A DNA stretch of 64,000 nt, from positions 248,001-312,000 of the forward strand of contig NZ_FNNC01000003.1 in the NCBI RefSeq assembly GCF_900106595.1. The letters run 5' to 3'. This DNA comes from Marinococcus luteus (lineage in GTDB: Bacteria > Bacillota > Bacilli > Bacillales > Marinococcaceae). Every line of letters starts with the position of its first letter. Positions within the stretch are counted from its first letter, which is position 1. A program made the translations under genes and the position numbers. The notes under the pieces were generated by a model, which made no database searches, had not been told where the DNA came from, and saw only the letters and a list, made by a program, of their open reading frames with translations. Shown here one piece after another: positions 1 to 8,595 of the stretch.

Positions 1-1
1 T

Positions 2-727
2 GGCCCGGGCGGCTTTATTTTAGACGCCTTTATCTCTTCGTTCGGGGTTTATACGCAGGAATTTGCCCAAATGAGCAGTTTTCGCGGAAGCAATGAGTGG
101 CTCGGTTTATGGACAGTCTTTTTCTGGGGATGGTTTTTAGGCTACGGTCCGATGATGGCCATTTTCATTACGAGAATTTCCCGTGGCAGAACGATCCGGC
201 AGCTGATCCTGGCCGTGGCTGTTATCGCCCCGCTCGTGACAAATTTCTGGTTTACCATCGTTGGCGGTTCGGGCATCTTCTATGAATTAAACAATCCAGG
301 CTCAGTTTCAGATGCCCTGTTTGAATCAGGCATGCCTGCGTCGATGATAGCAATTGTGCAGCAGCTGCCGCTCGGCACCTTTATCGCTTTCTGCTTTTTG
401 TTAGTTACTATTCTTTTCGTGGTGACTACGACAGATTCTATGTCCTACACAATTTCAATTGTAGTCAGTGACAGCGAAGAGCCTCATCCTGCCATTCGTG
501 TATTCTGGGTGATTATTATGGGAGCCGTAGCTGCCTGTCTGTTGTTTATCGGTGAAGGCAGCGTGGACGCCCTGCAGTCATTTATTGTAGTTGCCGCCGT
601 CCCCGTCTCCCTTATTCTGCTGCCAACGCTCTGGCTCGCACCGAAAGCAGCCAAAGCAATGGCACAAAAACAGGGGATTACATCATCCTCTTCCATAGAT
701 GGTGAAATAAAAAAAGAAGCAAAATAA
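2..727 (+). CDS. BCCT family osmolyte transporter, C-terminal part
   Basis: The reading frame is open from the window edge, so the start lies outside. The visible 241 residues carry the BCCT signature region (WTVFFWGWFLGYGP) followed by several hydrophobic membrane segments. BCCT proteins are Na+- or H+-coupled carriers of betaine, choline, carnitine or ectoine in the cytoplasmic membrane and serve osmotic adaptation. The family is about 500 residues or more, so roughly half the protein is seen. The C-terminal tail is short and hydrophilic (Lys/Glu-rich), of the kind implicated in osmosensing in BetP/OpuD. The substrate cannot be told from this part. A rho-independent terminator follows directly. 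Confidence 0.9.
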   Translation, partial: GPGGFILDAFISSFGVYTQEFAQMSSFRGSNEWLGLWTVFFWGWFLGYGPMMAIFITRISRGRTIRQLILAVAVIAPLVTNFWFTIVGGSGIFYELNNPGSVSDALFESGMPASMIAIVQQLPLGTFIAFCFLLVTILFVVTTTDSMSYTISIVVSDSEEPHPAIRVFWVIIMGAVAACLLFIGEGSVDALQSFIVVAAVPVSLILLPTLWLAPKAAKAMAQKQGITSSSSIDGEIKKEAK

Positions 728-734
728 TATGCCG

Positions 735-769
735 CAGAGAAAGGGAAATCTCCTTTTCTCTGTTTTTTT
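735..769 (+). terminator. Rho-independent terminator after the BCCT gene
   Basis: An 11-bp stem (arms at 735-745 and 752-762, one G-U pair) is followed by seven T residues. It lies just after the BCCT stop codon and ends that transcript. Confidence 0.85.
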
Positions 770-778
770 ATATTTTTT

Positions 779-805
779 TCAACAATTTCTTTCGGAATCC
801 GATAA
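779..805 (+). promoter_or_regulatory. Possible sigma-D (motility sigma) promoter for the EAL gene
   Basis: TCAA at 779-782, a 15-nt spacer and TCCGATAA at 798-805 resemble the Bacillus sigma-D consensus TAAA-N15-GCCGATAT (3/4 and 6/8 matches). The position, about 50 nt before the EAL start codon, fits. A c-di-GMP phosphodiesterase under motility control is sensible, but the match is by eye only. Confidence 0.4.
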
Positions 806-862
806 AATAGATAGGAAATAAAGCTATACAAGCGTACGTTTTGAATAGGGGGACCTAAGATC

Positions 863-1921
863 ATGAATCAATGCTCCAGCTGTACAGCCCTGCCTGATTT
901 GGAATCTTCCGGGTATCTGTTGTTCACTCATACAGCCTTCAGTGTACTCCGTGAGCTTCATTATCATTTGCTTCGAAGCGGTTACACTTCCTACATTCAG
1001 GATAATACGCTGCATTATTACTACTCTGCCGTTCAGACGCTCGGGCCTTTTTTGAATTTCATTGAACACAACCTTCCCGGAGACCTAGCCGGGTTAAAGG
1101 GCGCCTGGACAGGTAAAAATCAACAGACCCATGCGAACATGATTCATTTTCAGCAACTAAAGGAACGAGTTTCCCAGCCTTCATTTATGACCGTTATAAA
1201 TGATCAGCAGTTCACTCACCACATGCAGCCGATTATTCAATTGAACACCGGAGAAGTAATGGGATACGAATTTCTCATGCGTCCGCGGGCAGATGCTGCC
1301 CAGTTCCGGCCGGATCAGCTGTTTTCTTTTTCCCAGCAGAGCGGCCTTCAGTCGCTTTTAGACAACCGGGCGCGCATCGCATCTATTAAAACAAGTGCCA
1401 AATATCTAAAGCCCGGTATCAAACGGTTTATTAACTTTCTGCCCTCTTCGATCTATGATCCAGATCACTGCCTGCTTTCCACATTTGCCACCGCCAGAAG
1501 CTGCGGTATTTCTACGAAGGACCTTGTATTTGAAGTGGTGGAAACAGAAAATTTTGAAAATCCCGGACTCCTGCTTCGTATTTTTCAAACCTTTCAATCG
1601 CACGGTGCACGCGTTGCTTTAGATGATCTTGGAGCAGGCTACTCGACGATTGATGTTATGGAGGAGCTCCAGCCGCATTACGTAAAAATCGACCGTTCGC
1701 TTGTCGATCGGTGCGACCAGGACATTAAAAAGCAGCAGCGACTGGAAAAAATCGTTTCGCGCGCAGGCAGCTATGGTATTATTACGCTGGCCGAGGGAAT
1801 CGAGCGTTCTGAAGAATTAAACTGTGTGCGCGAACTTGGATTTGATCTGGCCCAGGGATACTTGATCGGAAAACCAAAAGCGGTGCCCGAAGCCCCTTCG
1901 ATTTCTGGCTGCTCAGAATGA
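863..1921 (+). CDS. EAL-domain c-di-GMP phosphodiesterase
   Basis: A 352-residue protein with a C-terminal EAL domain from about residue 115. The residues needed for c-di-GMP hydrolysis are all present: E136 in YEFLMRP (the EAL position, here EFL), N191 in INFLPS, E224 in FEVVETE, D254/D255 in LDDLGAGYS, K275 in VKIDRS, E311 in AEGIE and Q331 in QGYLIGKP. It should linearise c-di-GMP to pGpG and so favour motility over attachment. The first ~110 residues are unrecognised, have a CxxC near the start and no membrane segment, and are probably a sensor or partner domain. There is no GGDEF domain. A GGGGGACC-type ribosome site precedes the ATG, and a terminator follows. Confidence 0.9.
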   Translation: MNQCSSCTALPDLESSGYLLFTHTAFSVLRELHYHLLRSGYTSYIQDNTLHYYYSAVQTLGPFLNFIEHNLPGDLAGLKGAWTGKNQQTHANMIHFQQLKERVSQPSFMTVINDQQFTHHMQPIIQLNTGEVMGYEFLMRPRADAAQFRPDQLFSFSQQSGLQSLLDNRARIASIKTSAKYLKPGIKRFINFLPSSIYDPDHCLLSTFATARSCGISTKDLVFEVVETENFENPGLLLRIFQTFQSHGARVALDDLGAGYSTIDVMEELQPHYVKIDRSLVDRCDQDIKKQQRLEKIVSRAGSYGIITLAEGIERSEELNCVRELGFDLAQGYLIGKPKAVPEAPSISGCSE

Positions 1922-1944
1922 ACTTAATTTATTTCCCGGGCAAT

Positions 1945-1978
1945 AAAAAGGACCGAAGCTGAAAAGCCGGTCCTTTTT
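1945..1978 (+). terminator. Bidirectional terminator between the EAL gene and lctP
   Basis: The stem AAAAGGACCG / CGGTCCTTTT (with T-runs on both strands) lies between two convergent genes and can serve both. Confidence 0.8.
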
Positions 1979-2005
1979 GCTTTATTTTTTTACGGTCAAA
2001 CGGCT

Positions 2006-3613
2006 TTAATGAATGAATAGACTCAGGCCAAAGGTCCACAGGCAGACAAATAACAGAAGGTACAGGCTGTATTTGAGCGTCATTTTCATTAATTGCCCTT
2101 CCCTGCCTGTCTGCCCTACAGCAGCAGTCGCAATGGCAATGGACTGCGGAGAAATCAGCTTCGCCATTACACCCCCTGCCGTGTTGGCAGCTACCAGCAG
2201 AGCCCCATCAACGCCAACTCCCGCAGCAGCTGTCGTTTGAATAGAAGCAAACAGCGTATTATTATTTACGACCGAGCCTGTCATAAATACTCCAATCCAG
2301 CCAAGCACCGGTGAGAGGAAAGGAAAAATATTTCCTGTCATAGCGGCCGCTTCTCCCATAGCCATCGTCAGTCCGCCATAGGTGGCAAGCTTAGCTACTG
2401 CAAGAATGGCACAAATAGTGACGATTGGCAGCCACAGCTCTTTTACAGTCTGCATTAATTCTGCCTTCGCCCTGGACCAGCTCATATTTTTGGCAAACAG
2501 CACTGTGACGAGCACCGCCAGCAGAATCGCTGTACCTGTTGCCCCGATAAAGTTCAGGTTAAATACAATTCCCTGGCCCGCGGAGCTGCTGTATGTTCCA
2601 GGAAGAATAAAACCAAGCACCGCAGGGGAAAGCATGCCACTGTCTTCAAAAAGTGCTTTAAATCCTGGAAAGCTCCATATCATGATAAAAATCGTCAGCA
2701 GGTAAAACGGTGACCAGGCAAACACTACCTTTCTCCACGATCCTTTCGCTTTCGGTTCAGCCTGCACGTACTCTTTACCATCAAGTCGGAATATATTAAT
2801 CGGACGCCAGAACCGCTGGAGAATAGCAAGAGCCCCCATCGCTGCTAGGGAAGGAATAATATTGGCAAGCTCAGGACCAGCAGTAATCGTAATCACTGCC
2901 TGGAGCACCGTATATGTTACAGCTGTGACCAGGATTGCCGGAAGAGTTTCTTTGACACCCTTTAAACCATCCAGAAGAAATATGAGTAAAAACGGTATGC
3001 TGAAATTCACCAGCGGAAGCGTGAGCGCAGTCATCTGCGACACGTCCATTGCAGTGATCCCTTCAAGCTGAAGCGTATCAATAATCCCCACTGGCACCCC
3101 GATGGCCCCAAAAGCTCCGGCTGCGCCGTTGGCAATCAGACAAAGCATTGCTGCCTGGAGCGGCTGAAACCCGAGCTGAACGAGCAGCACGGCACAAATA
3201 GCAATCGGTACTCCAAACCCTGCAGCGCCTTCCAGAAAGGCATTAAAACAAAAACCTATTAATAATAATTGCACCCGCTGGTCCGCGGAAACCGAAGCGA
3301 TACTGTTTTGGATGGTCTGAAATTTCCCTGAAGCGACCGATACCTTGTACAGCCAGACAGCCATAATAATAATATAGCCGATCGGAAACAGCCCCTGCAC
3401 AATTCCTTCCGTCACTGCCCCGCCGCTTTGCGCAAGAGGCAGTCCGAAAACTCCCATTGCTATTACAAAGGTAACGCCGAGCGTAAGCAAAGCGGCGTAG
3501 ATGCCTTTCATTTTGAACAGCGTCAGGCACACCAGAAACAGCAAAATCGGCACTGCAGCTGCCAGAGCAGAAAAAACAATATTTTGAAACGGATCGTACG
3601 TTTCCACAAACAT
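2006..3613 (-). CDS. lctP: L-lactate permease (LctP/LldP family)
   Basis: About 535 residues, wholly hydrophobic, with some 12-14 membrane segments and the family signature around NAFLEGAAGFGVPIAI, followed by the glycine-rich GAAGAFGAIGVPVGI. LctP imports lactate with protons. I place the start at the ATG at 3613 rather than the GTG at 3622: AGGAAG lies 8 nt before the ATG and would overlap the GTG. The gene stands alone, ends at a shared terminator, and its upstream region holds two Fnr/CRP-type palindromes, one over the probable transcription start. This suggests control by oxygen or redox state through a CRP/FNR-family regulator. Confidence 0.92.
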   Translation of the reverse strand: MFVETYDPFQNIVFSALAAAVPILLFLVCLTLFKMKGIYAALLTLGVTFVIAMGVFGLPLAQSGGAVTEGIVQGLFPIGYIIIMAVWLYKVSVASGKFQTIQNSIASVSADQRVQLLLIGFCFNAFLEGAAGFGVPIAICAVLLVQLGFQPLQAAMLCLIANGAAGAFGAIGVPVGIIDTLQLEGITAMDVSQMTALTLPLVNFSIPFLLIFLLDGLKGVKETLPAILVTAVTYTVLQAVITITAGPELANIIPSLAAMGALAILQRFWRPINIFRLDGKEYVQAEPKAKGSWRKVVFAWSPFYLLTIFIMIWSFPGFKALFEDSGMLSPAVLGFILPGTYSSSAGQGIVFNLNFIGATGTAILLAVLVTVLFAKNMSWSRAKAELMQTVKELWLPIVTICAILAVAKLATYGGLTMAMGEAAAMTGNIFPFLSPVLGWIGVFMTGSVVNNNTLFASIQTTAAAGVGVDGALLVAANTAGGVMAKLISPQSIAIATAAVGQTGREGQLMKMTLKYSLYLLLFVCLWTFGLSLFIH

Positions 3614-3639
3614 GAAAATCACTTCCTTCTCTCCATCTC

Positions 3640-3663
3640 TATATGTGAATCATTTCACATATA
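3640..3663. promoter_or_regulatory. CRP/FNR-type palindrome, proximal site of lctP
   Basis: A perfect inverted repeat of TATATGTGAA and its complement with a 4-nt spacer. The core TGTGA-N6-TCACA is the exact CRP/FNR-family consensus and is also the Bacillus Fnr consensus. It covers the predicted lctP transcription start, so binding here would be expected to block transcription. Confidence 0.65.
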
Positions 3664-3664
3664 G

Positions 3665-3693
3665 AGCATACATCAGGATTTAACTCCATACAA
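3665..3693 (-). promoter_or_regulatory. Probable sigma-A promoter of lctP
   Basis: On the minus strand TTGTAT (3693-3688), a 17-nt spacer and TATGCT (3670-3665), with a TG extension just before the -10. The start point would be near 3658, between the two TGTGA palindromes' centres and inside the proximal one. Confidence 0.5.
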
Positions 3694-3699
3694 TATTTT

Positions 3700-3715
3700 T
3701 GTGAATAAATTCACA
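3700..3715. promoter_or_regulatory. CRP/FNR-type palindrome, distal site of lctP
   Basis: TGTGAATAAATTCACA is a second perfect TGTGA-N6-TCACA match, centred about 56 bp from the first and about 50 bp upstream of the predicted lctP start. This is close to an activator position. The paired sites point to one regulator acting on lctP. Confidence 0.6.
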
Positions 3716-3804
3716 TAATGTTCTAAATTAAAATTTATTCTTTATTTCATCCATAATTTCAGGCTTTTTCTCCATGTAATTGCTGCATTTTAATTTTCAA
3801 AAAA

Positions 3805-3842
3805 GTGCAAAAAAATTAATCACTGGATGCAAAATTTTTTTC
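3805..3842 (+). promoter_or_regulatory. Possible RocR upstream activating sequence for rocDA
   Basis: Two related AT-rich elements, GTGCAAAAAAATTAATCAC (3805-3823) and ATGCAAAATTTTTTT (3828-3842), lie 50-90 bp upstream of the -24/-12 promoter. Their TGCAAAA cores resemble the activator sites reported for RocR upstream of B. subtilis roc genes. The assignment rests on position and partial resemblance. Confidence 0.4.
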
Positions 3843-3891
3843 CTCCCCGCTCTCTTTCACCTGCTGCTCCCTGCTGTGTGTACTCCCGAAG

Positions 3892-3909
3892 TTGGCACGG
3901 TTCTTGCAA
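3892..3909 (+). promoter_or_regulatory. Sigma-54 (SigL) -24/-12 promoter of rocDA
   Basis: TTGGCAC-N5-TTGCAA with the GG at 3894-3895 and the GC at 3906-3907 separated by exactly 10 nt matches the sigma-54 consensus TTGGCAC-N5-TTGCW. It lies about 36 nt before the rocD start codon. In B. subtilis the roc genes are SigL/RocR-dependent, so sequence and function agree. Confidence 0.88.
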
Positions 3910-3944
3910 CTTTTACAGTAACCTTACTTTAGGAGTGGGTATGC

Positions 3945-5150
3945 ATGGCAGAAACAAAGTCTTCGAGTCAGATTATCGATCAAAACGATAAACACGGTGC
4001 CCGAAATTACACACCACTTCCCATTGTTATTACTGAAGCGGAGGGCATATGGGTGAAGGATCCGGAAGGCCGCTCCTATATTGACATGCTGAGTGCATAC
4101 TCCGCTGTCAATCAGGGCCACCGCCACCCCAAAATTATTCAGGCCCTGAAAGACCAGGCCGACCGGGTAACGCTTACCTCCCGGGCATTTCATAATGATC
4201 AGCTTGCTCCTTTTTATGACAAAGTGTCATCCTTAACCAGGAAGAATATGGTGCTTCCCATGAATACCGGGGCTGAAGCAGTAGAAACAGCAGTAAAAGC
4301 AATTCGCCGCTGGGGCTATGAAAAGAAAGGTATTCCGGAAGGACGCGCGGAAATTATTGCATGCGCAGGGAACTTTCACGGACGTACGATGAGTGCTGTC
4401 TCCCTCTCTTCAGAAGAGGAATACAAACGGGGCTTCGGCCCGATGCTACCGGGTATTAAAATCGTACCGTATGGAGACCTCAAGGCGCTCGAAAAAGCCA
4501 TTACCCCTTATACAGCCGGATTTTTAGTCGAGCCTATTCAGGGGGAGGCTGGCATTATAATACCCCCTGAAGGATTTTTGCAGCAGGCGTACGAGCTGTG
4601 CCGGACCCATCAGGTGCTGTTTGCCGCCGATGAGATCCAATCCGGCCTCGGGCGCTCCGGTAAAACGTTCGCATGCGACTGGGACGGGGTTACTCCTGAT
4701 ATATACATTCTTGGAAAAGCCCTGGGCGGCGGCGTTTTCCCTATATCATGCGTAGCTGCTCATGAGGATATCCTTGGCGTTTTCACCCCGGGCTCCCACG
4801 GATCTACCTTCGGCGGCAATCCCCTCGCCTGCGCAGTGGCGGTTGCTTCTCTTGAAGTGATCGAAGAGCAGCAGCTTGCCTCCCGCTCACACGAACTCGG
4901 AGAGCATTTTAAACGAAGACTTACCGCCATCACAAACCCTCATATTAAAGAAGTAAGAGGGAGAGGGCTGTTTATCGGCCTCGAACTCGACATTCCGGCG
5001 CGCGCCTGCTGTGAGCAGTTAAAAGACAAAGGAATTCTCTGTAAAGAAACACACGAAACTGTTATCCGCTTCGCGCCGCCGCTCGTTATTTCAAAGCAGG
5101 ACCTCGACTGGGCGGCTGAACGAATTGAAGAAGTGCTTACTGAACTTTAA
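3945..5150 (+). CDS. rocD: Ornithine aminotransferase
   Basis: A 401-residue fold-type I, class III PLP aminotransferase that converts ornithine and 2-oxoglutarate to glutamate-5-semialdehyde and glutamate in arginine breakdown. Seen: the N-terminal [19 protein letters not shown] region typical of ornithine aminotransferases, the cofactor-site stretch [12 protein letters not shown], the DEIQSGLGR motif and PLP-lysine K258 in GKALGGG. The length is normal for the family. AGGAG 9 nt upstream favours the ATG at 3945 over an out-of-frame ATG at 3941. It is followed after 17 nt by rocA, giving a two-gene operon that takes ornithine to glutamate, driven by the sigma-54 promoter just upstream. Confidence 0.93.
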   Translation: MAETKSSSQIIDQNDKHGARNYTPLPIVITEAEGIWVKDPEGRSYIDMLSAYSAVNQGHRHPKIIQALKDQADRVTLTSRAFHNDQLAPFYDKVSSLTRKNMVLPMNTGAEAVETAVKAIRRWGYEKKGIPEGRAEIIACAGNFHGRTMSAVSLSSEEEYKRGFGPMLPGIKIVPYGDLKALEKAITPYTAGFLVEPIQGEAGIIIPPEGFLQQAYELCRTHQVLFAADEIQSGLGRSGKTFACDWDGVTPDIYILGKALGGGVFPISCVAAHEDILGVFTPGSHGSTFGGNPLACAVAVASLEVIEEQQLASRSHELGEHFKRRLTAITNPHIKEVRGRGLFIGLELDIPARACCEQLKDKGILCKETHETVIRFAPPLVISKQDLDWAAERIEEVLTEL

Positions 5151-5167
5151 TAATAGGAGGCTTTCAA

Positions 5168-6715
5168 ATGTATACAGCGTACCGTCATGAACCTTTTACT
5201 GATTTTACGGATGAAAAGAACCGAAAAGAATTTGCAGAGGCGATCAAAGAAGTCGAAAAAAATCTCGGTCAGGACTACCCGCTGATTATTGGCGGCGAGC
5301 GTATTATCACTGGCGAAAAGCTTGTTTCCATCAATCCCGCCAATAAAAAGGAAGTGGTCGGCCGTGTCTCCAAAGCCAACCCCGCATTAATTAATCAGGC
5401 GTTCGATGCTGCAAGCGAAGCGTTTCATTCCTGGAGAACAACAAGTGCCGACGCCCGTGCGGAAGTGATGTTCCGGGCAGCTGCAAAAATGCGCCGCCGG
5501 AAGCATGAATTATCGGCCACTCTCGTCAAAGAAGGCGGCAAGCCCTGGAAGGAAGCAGATGCCGATGTGGCCGAAGCCATTGATTTCGTCGAGTATTATG
5601 CCCGCCAAATGCTCGAACTGAAAAACGGCAAGGCGATTAACAGCCGCGAGGGAGAATACAACCAGTATGTATACCAGCCGCTTGGTGTGGCTGTTACTAT
5701 CCCACCATGGAATTTCGCCTGCGCCATCATGGTGGGGACAACGGTAGCCCCGCTCGTGACAGGCAACACTGTCCTTTTAAAGCCGGCCGAGCCGACCCCT
5801 GTGATTGCTGCGAAGTTTGTCGACATTTTGATTGAATCCGGCGTACCGGACGGCGTCATTAACTTCGTACCCGGAGAGCCTGAAGAAATTGGCGACCACC
5901 TCGTGGACCATCCGAAAACAGCGCTCATCAGCTTCACCGGTTCCCGGGCTACCGGTACTCGAATTTATAAAAAAGCCGCCGAAATCCAGGAAGGCCAGCA
6001 GCACCTGAAGCGGGTCATCGTTGAAATGGGTGGCAAAGACACGATCGTCGTCGACAGCGAAGCGGATCTCGACACCGCCGCTGAGGCCATTATTGCCTCC
6101 GCCTATGGATTTTCCGGCCAGAAATGCTCGGCAGGCTCCAGGGTCGTCGCACACCAGGACGTGTACGACGAAGTCCTGAGCAAAGTGGAAAAACAAGCCA
6201 AAGCTTTATCTGTCGGGGATCCAACTTCCTATGACAACTATATGGGCCCTGTCGTCAATCAGAAAGCATTTGATAAAATCACCGGCTATATCGATATCGG
6301 CAAACAGGAAGGACGGCTTGTTGCTGGAGGAAAGAGCGACGACTCCAAAGGATATTTCATTGATCCGACCGTCTTCGCCGATCTGGACCCGAAAGCACGC
6401 ATCATGCAGGAGGAAATCTTCGGCCCGGTCGTTGCTTTTACGAAAGCCTCCTCCTACGAAGAAGCCATTGATATTGCCAACAATACCGAATACGGCTTAA
6501 CCGGGGCCGTCATATCCAATAACATCGACCGTCTGGAATACGCCAAGCTTCATTTCCACGTCGGCAACCTTTATTTCAACCGTAACTGCACCGGCGCCAT
6601 CGTCGGATATCACCCATTTGGCGGCTTCAAAATGTCCGGTACTGATGCCAAAGCCGGCGGCCCGGATTACCTGATTCAGCACCTGCATCCAAAAACAATC
6701 AGCCAGATGCTTTAA
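5168..6715 (+). CDS. rocA: 1-pyrroline-5-carboxylate (glutamate semialdehyde) dehydrogenase
   Basis: A 515-residue aldehyde dehydrogenase that oxidises glutamate-5-semialdehyde to glutamate with NAD+, completing the step begun by RocD. Seen: substrate/cofactor motif [10 protein letters not shown], general base E286 in VEMGGKD, catalytic C320 in [10 protein letters not shown], and the C-terminal [12 protein letters not shown] stretch. Length and N-terminus match Bacillus RocA rather than the bifunctional PutA. It has a strong ribosome site (AGGAGG) after rocD and a good terminator afterwards. RocB-like and transport genes of the pathway are not adjacent; a RocB homologue lies at 16976. Confidence 0.94.
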   Translation: MYTAYRHEPFTDFTDEKNRKEFAEAIKEVEKNLGQDYPLIIGGERIITGEKLVSINPANKKEVVGRVSKANPALINQAFDAASEAFHSWRTTSADARAEVMFRAAAKMRRRKHELSATLVKEGGKPWKEADADVAEAIDFVEYYARQMLELKNGKAINSREGEYNQYVYQPLGVAVTIPPWNFACAIMVGTTVAPLVTGNTVLLKPAEPTPVIAAKFVDILIESGVPDGVINFVPGEPEEIGDHLVDHPKTALISFTGSRATGTRIYKKAAEIQEGQQHLKRVIVEMGGKDTIVVDSEADLDTAAEAIIASAYGFSGQKCSAGSRVVAHQDVYDEVLSKVEKQAKALSVGDPTSYDNYMGPVVNQKAFDKITGYIDIGKQEGRLVAGGKSDDSKGYFIDPTVFADLDPKARIMQEEIFGPVVAFTKASSYEEAIDIANNTEYGLTGAVISNNIDRLEYAKLHFHVGNLYFNRNCTGAIVGYHPFGGFKMSGTDAKAGGPDYLIQHLHPKTISQML

Positions 6716-6751
6716 GATTGCTGTTTGTGCTGCTTGAGAGCTTTTACAAAG

Positions 6752-6784
6752 GAGTTTTCCCCAAAGCGGGAAAACTCTTTTTTT
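6752..6784 (+). terminator. Terminator of the rocDA operon
   Basis: A perfect 10-bp stem GAGTTTTCCC / GGGAAAACTC with a 6-nt loop followed by a T-run. Confidence 0.9.
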
Positions 6785-6818
6785 ATCGTTGCCCTCTTCC
6801 CTTATCTGAGCGTTCACT

Positions 6819-6847
6819 TTGACAAGACCGCCTGTTTCCTTTAGTTT
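6819..6847 (+). promoter_or_regulatory. Possible sigma-A promoter of the DAACS symporter
   Basis: A perfect -35 TTGACA (6819-6824), 17-nt spacer and a weak -10 TAGTTT (6842-6847), about 50 nt before the GTG start. Confidence 0.4.
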
Positions 6848-6898
6848 TATCATGTTGATTAAACCGATAAGAATTTATTAATAAAGGAGGTTCAGCTG

Positions 6899-8128
6899 GT
6901 GAAACACTTGATGAAGCGTTACTTTGATGTGTCGCTGATAGCCAAAATCACAACTGCTCTTGTTGCCGGTATCGCTGCAGGTTTTATTTTCGGTGAAGAT
7001 GCCGCCGTACTCGCCCCTATAGGCGATCTTATGCTTCGACTGCTTCAGTTTATTATAGTCCCGTTGATTTTATTTACGCTGATTGTAGGGGTTAACCAGA
7101 CTACTGTCGGCGGTCTCGGTCGGATGGGGGGCAAAGTATTCATTTATTATCTTCTTACCTCCGCTGTGGCAATCGTGGTAGGCACCTCTGTCGCCAGCCT
7201 TTTCAACCCTGGCACCGGCACCACACTCGATGGCAGCGAAAGTTTTGAAACCCCGGAAAACCCTGGGGTCACAGAGGTTATATTAAATATTGTTCCAGAT
7301 AATATTGCCGTAGCCTTTACTGAGATGAACCTTTTGGGCATTATTTTTACCGCCTTTGCTTTTGGCATTGCTTTAACTTATCTGCGTTCGTCTTCAAGCT
7401 ATAAAGAAATGGGCGAGCGTCTGTACCGCGGGGCAGAAGCCTTAAACGAGCTTACGCTCACCGTTATGAAAGGCATTCTACAGTTCATACCATTTGGTAT
7501 CTTTGCCATTATCGCTGAGATTGTAGGCAGCCAAGGAGCAAATACGCTTCTTTCCCTCGGTAATTTTATACTCGTGCTGTACGTTGCCCTTGCAGTCCAG
7601 CTTGGTCTTTATATTGTCTTTCTTTTAGCCGCCAAAACTAATCTGGGGGCCTTTTTCCGGGAAGCACGCACCCCGATGCTTACGGCCTTCGTCACCCAGA
7701 GCAGCTCAGGCACCCTCCCTCTTACACTAAACGCAGCCCGTGACCTTGGATTAAAGCAGAGCCTCTACGGCTTCAGCCTGCCTCTCGGAGCGACAATTAA
7801 TATGGACGGCGCCGCTATCCGGGTCGCTGTTTCCGCCGTTTTCGCAGCAAACGTTGTAGGCGAGCCGCTCAGCTTTGTGGCCATTCTTCAAATAGTTATA
7901 GTCGGCACACTGGCCACGGTCGGTACAGCCGGCGTCCCCGGCGCCGGCATTATCATGATTGCCACCGTTTTCGCCCAGGTCGGCCTTCCAATGGAAGCAG
8001 TAGCACTTTTAACCGCTGTTGATGTACTTGTCGGCATGGGAGCAACAGCTTTAAACGTCACCGGAGACCTCGTCGGAACGAAGCTGATCAATAAAACAGA
8101 AAAAGCGGGCGATGCTGCCGAAAAATAA
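6899..8128 (+). CDS. Dicarboxylate/amino acid:cation symporter (DAACS, GltP/DctA-like)
   Basis: A 409-residue membrane protein of the DAACS family, which imports glutamate, aspartate or C4-dicarboxylates with Na+ or H+. Seen: the re-entrant loop motif QSSSGTLP with the following TLNAARDLGL, the signature PLGATINMDGAAI, and the late GVPGAG loop. Helix pattern and length are normal for the family. The GTG start is set by AAAGGAGG 8 nt upstream. It stands alone with its own terminator. Glutamate uptake next to rocDA would be coherent, but the substrate cannot be read from sequence alone. Confidence 0.9.
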   Translation: MKHLMKRYFDVSLIAKITTALVAGIAAGFIFGEDAAVLAPIGDLMLRLLQFIIVPLILFTLIVGVNQTTVGGLGRMGGKVFIYYLLTSAVAIVVGTSVASLFNPGTGTTLDGSESFETPENPGVTEVILNIVPDNIAVAFTEMNLLGIIFTAFAFGIALTYLRSSSSYKEMGERLYRGAEALNELTLTVMKGILQFIPFGIFAIIAEIVGSQGANTLLSLGNFILVLYVALAVQLGLYIVFLLAAKTNLGAFFREARTPMLTAFVTQSSSGTLPLTLNAARDLGLKQSLYGFSLPLGATINMDGAAIRVAVSAVFAANVVGEPLSFVAILQIVIVGTLATVGTAGVPGAGIIMIATVFAQVGLPMEAVALLTAVDVLVGMGATALNVTGDLVGTKLINKTEKAGDAAEK

Positions 8129-8129
8129 C

Positions 8130-8165
8130 AAAAAGCCGCGGTCTTTTAAGGAACCGCGGCTTTTT
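8130..8165 (+). terminator. Bidirectional terminator, DAACS gene / ferredoxin gene
   Basis: AAAAAGCCGCGGT / ACCGCGGCTTTTT hairpin placed between two convergent stop codons, with T-runs on both strands. Confidence 0.9.
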
Positions 8166-8166
8166 A

Positions 8167-8490
8167 TTAATCCACCGGGCGCCTTCCCGGCTCCATATCA
8201 GAATTGGAGGCCGTCATGACTGGTGTTACCGTAAGGTCGGAATACACCCGGTTTTGACAGGAGAGCCTGATATTTTCATCAGTAATGTCTTTGTTTTCGA
8301 GAATTGCGGCTTCAGGAGCTTCCTTTGGCCCTAGCTCTCCTTCATTTACTTCACACCTGCAGGTGGTGCACCTGGCGTTGCCGCCGCAGCGGTGCAGGAT
8401 ATCAACACCATTGTCTTCAAGCGCAAGCACTAATTTTTTTCCTTCTTCGACTTCAAATGTACCGTAGCCTTTTACGTGAACCGTTGGCAT
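8167..8490 (-). CDS. [2Fe-2S] ferredoxin
   Basis: A 107-residue protein with one Fer2 domain. The cluster ligands are C-x5-C-x2-C (in CGGNARCTTC) followed by a fourth Cys 33 residues later in LSCQ. The spacing is near adrenodoxin and plant types. It should be a soluble one-electron carrier; the partner is unknown. The start is the ATG at 8490 with AGAGGAGG upstream; longer in-frame extensions have no ribosome site. The upstream neighbour on the same strand is pcm, about 105 nt away. Confidence 0.88.
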   Translation of the reverse strand: MPTVHVKGYGTFEVEEGKKLVLALEDNGVDILHRCGGNARCTTCRCEVNEGELGPKEAPEAAILENKDITDENIRLSCQNRVYSDLTVTPVMTASNSDMEPGRRPVD

Positions 8491-8595
8491 AATAAACCTC
8501 CTCTTTAAAATAAAATGCACGTAAAGCGTAACACAATGGAAACAGCACACCTAATTGTCCTTTAATCAGCTGCTTCCTTATGCCTTCGCATTTTC

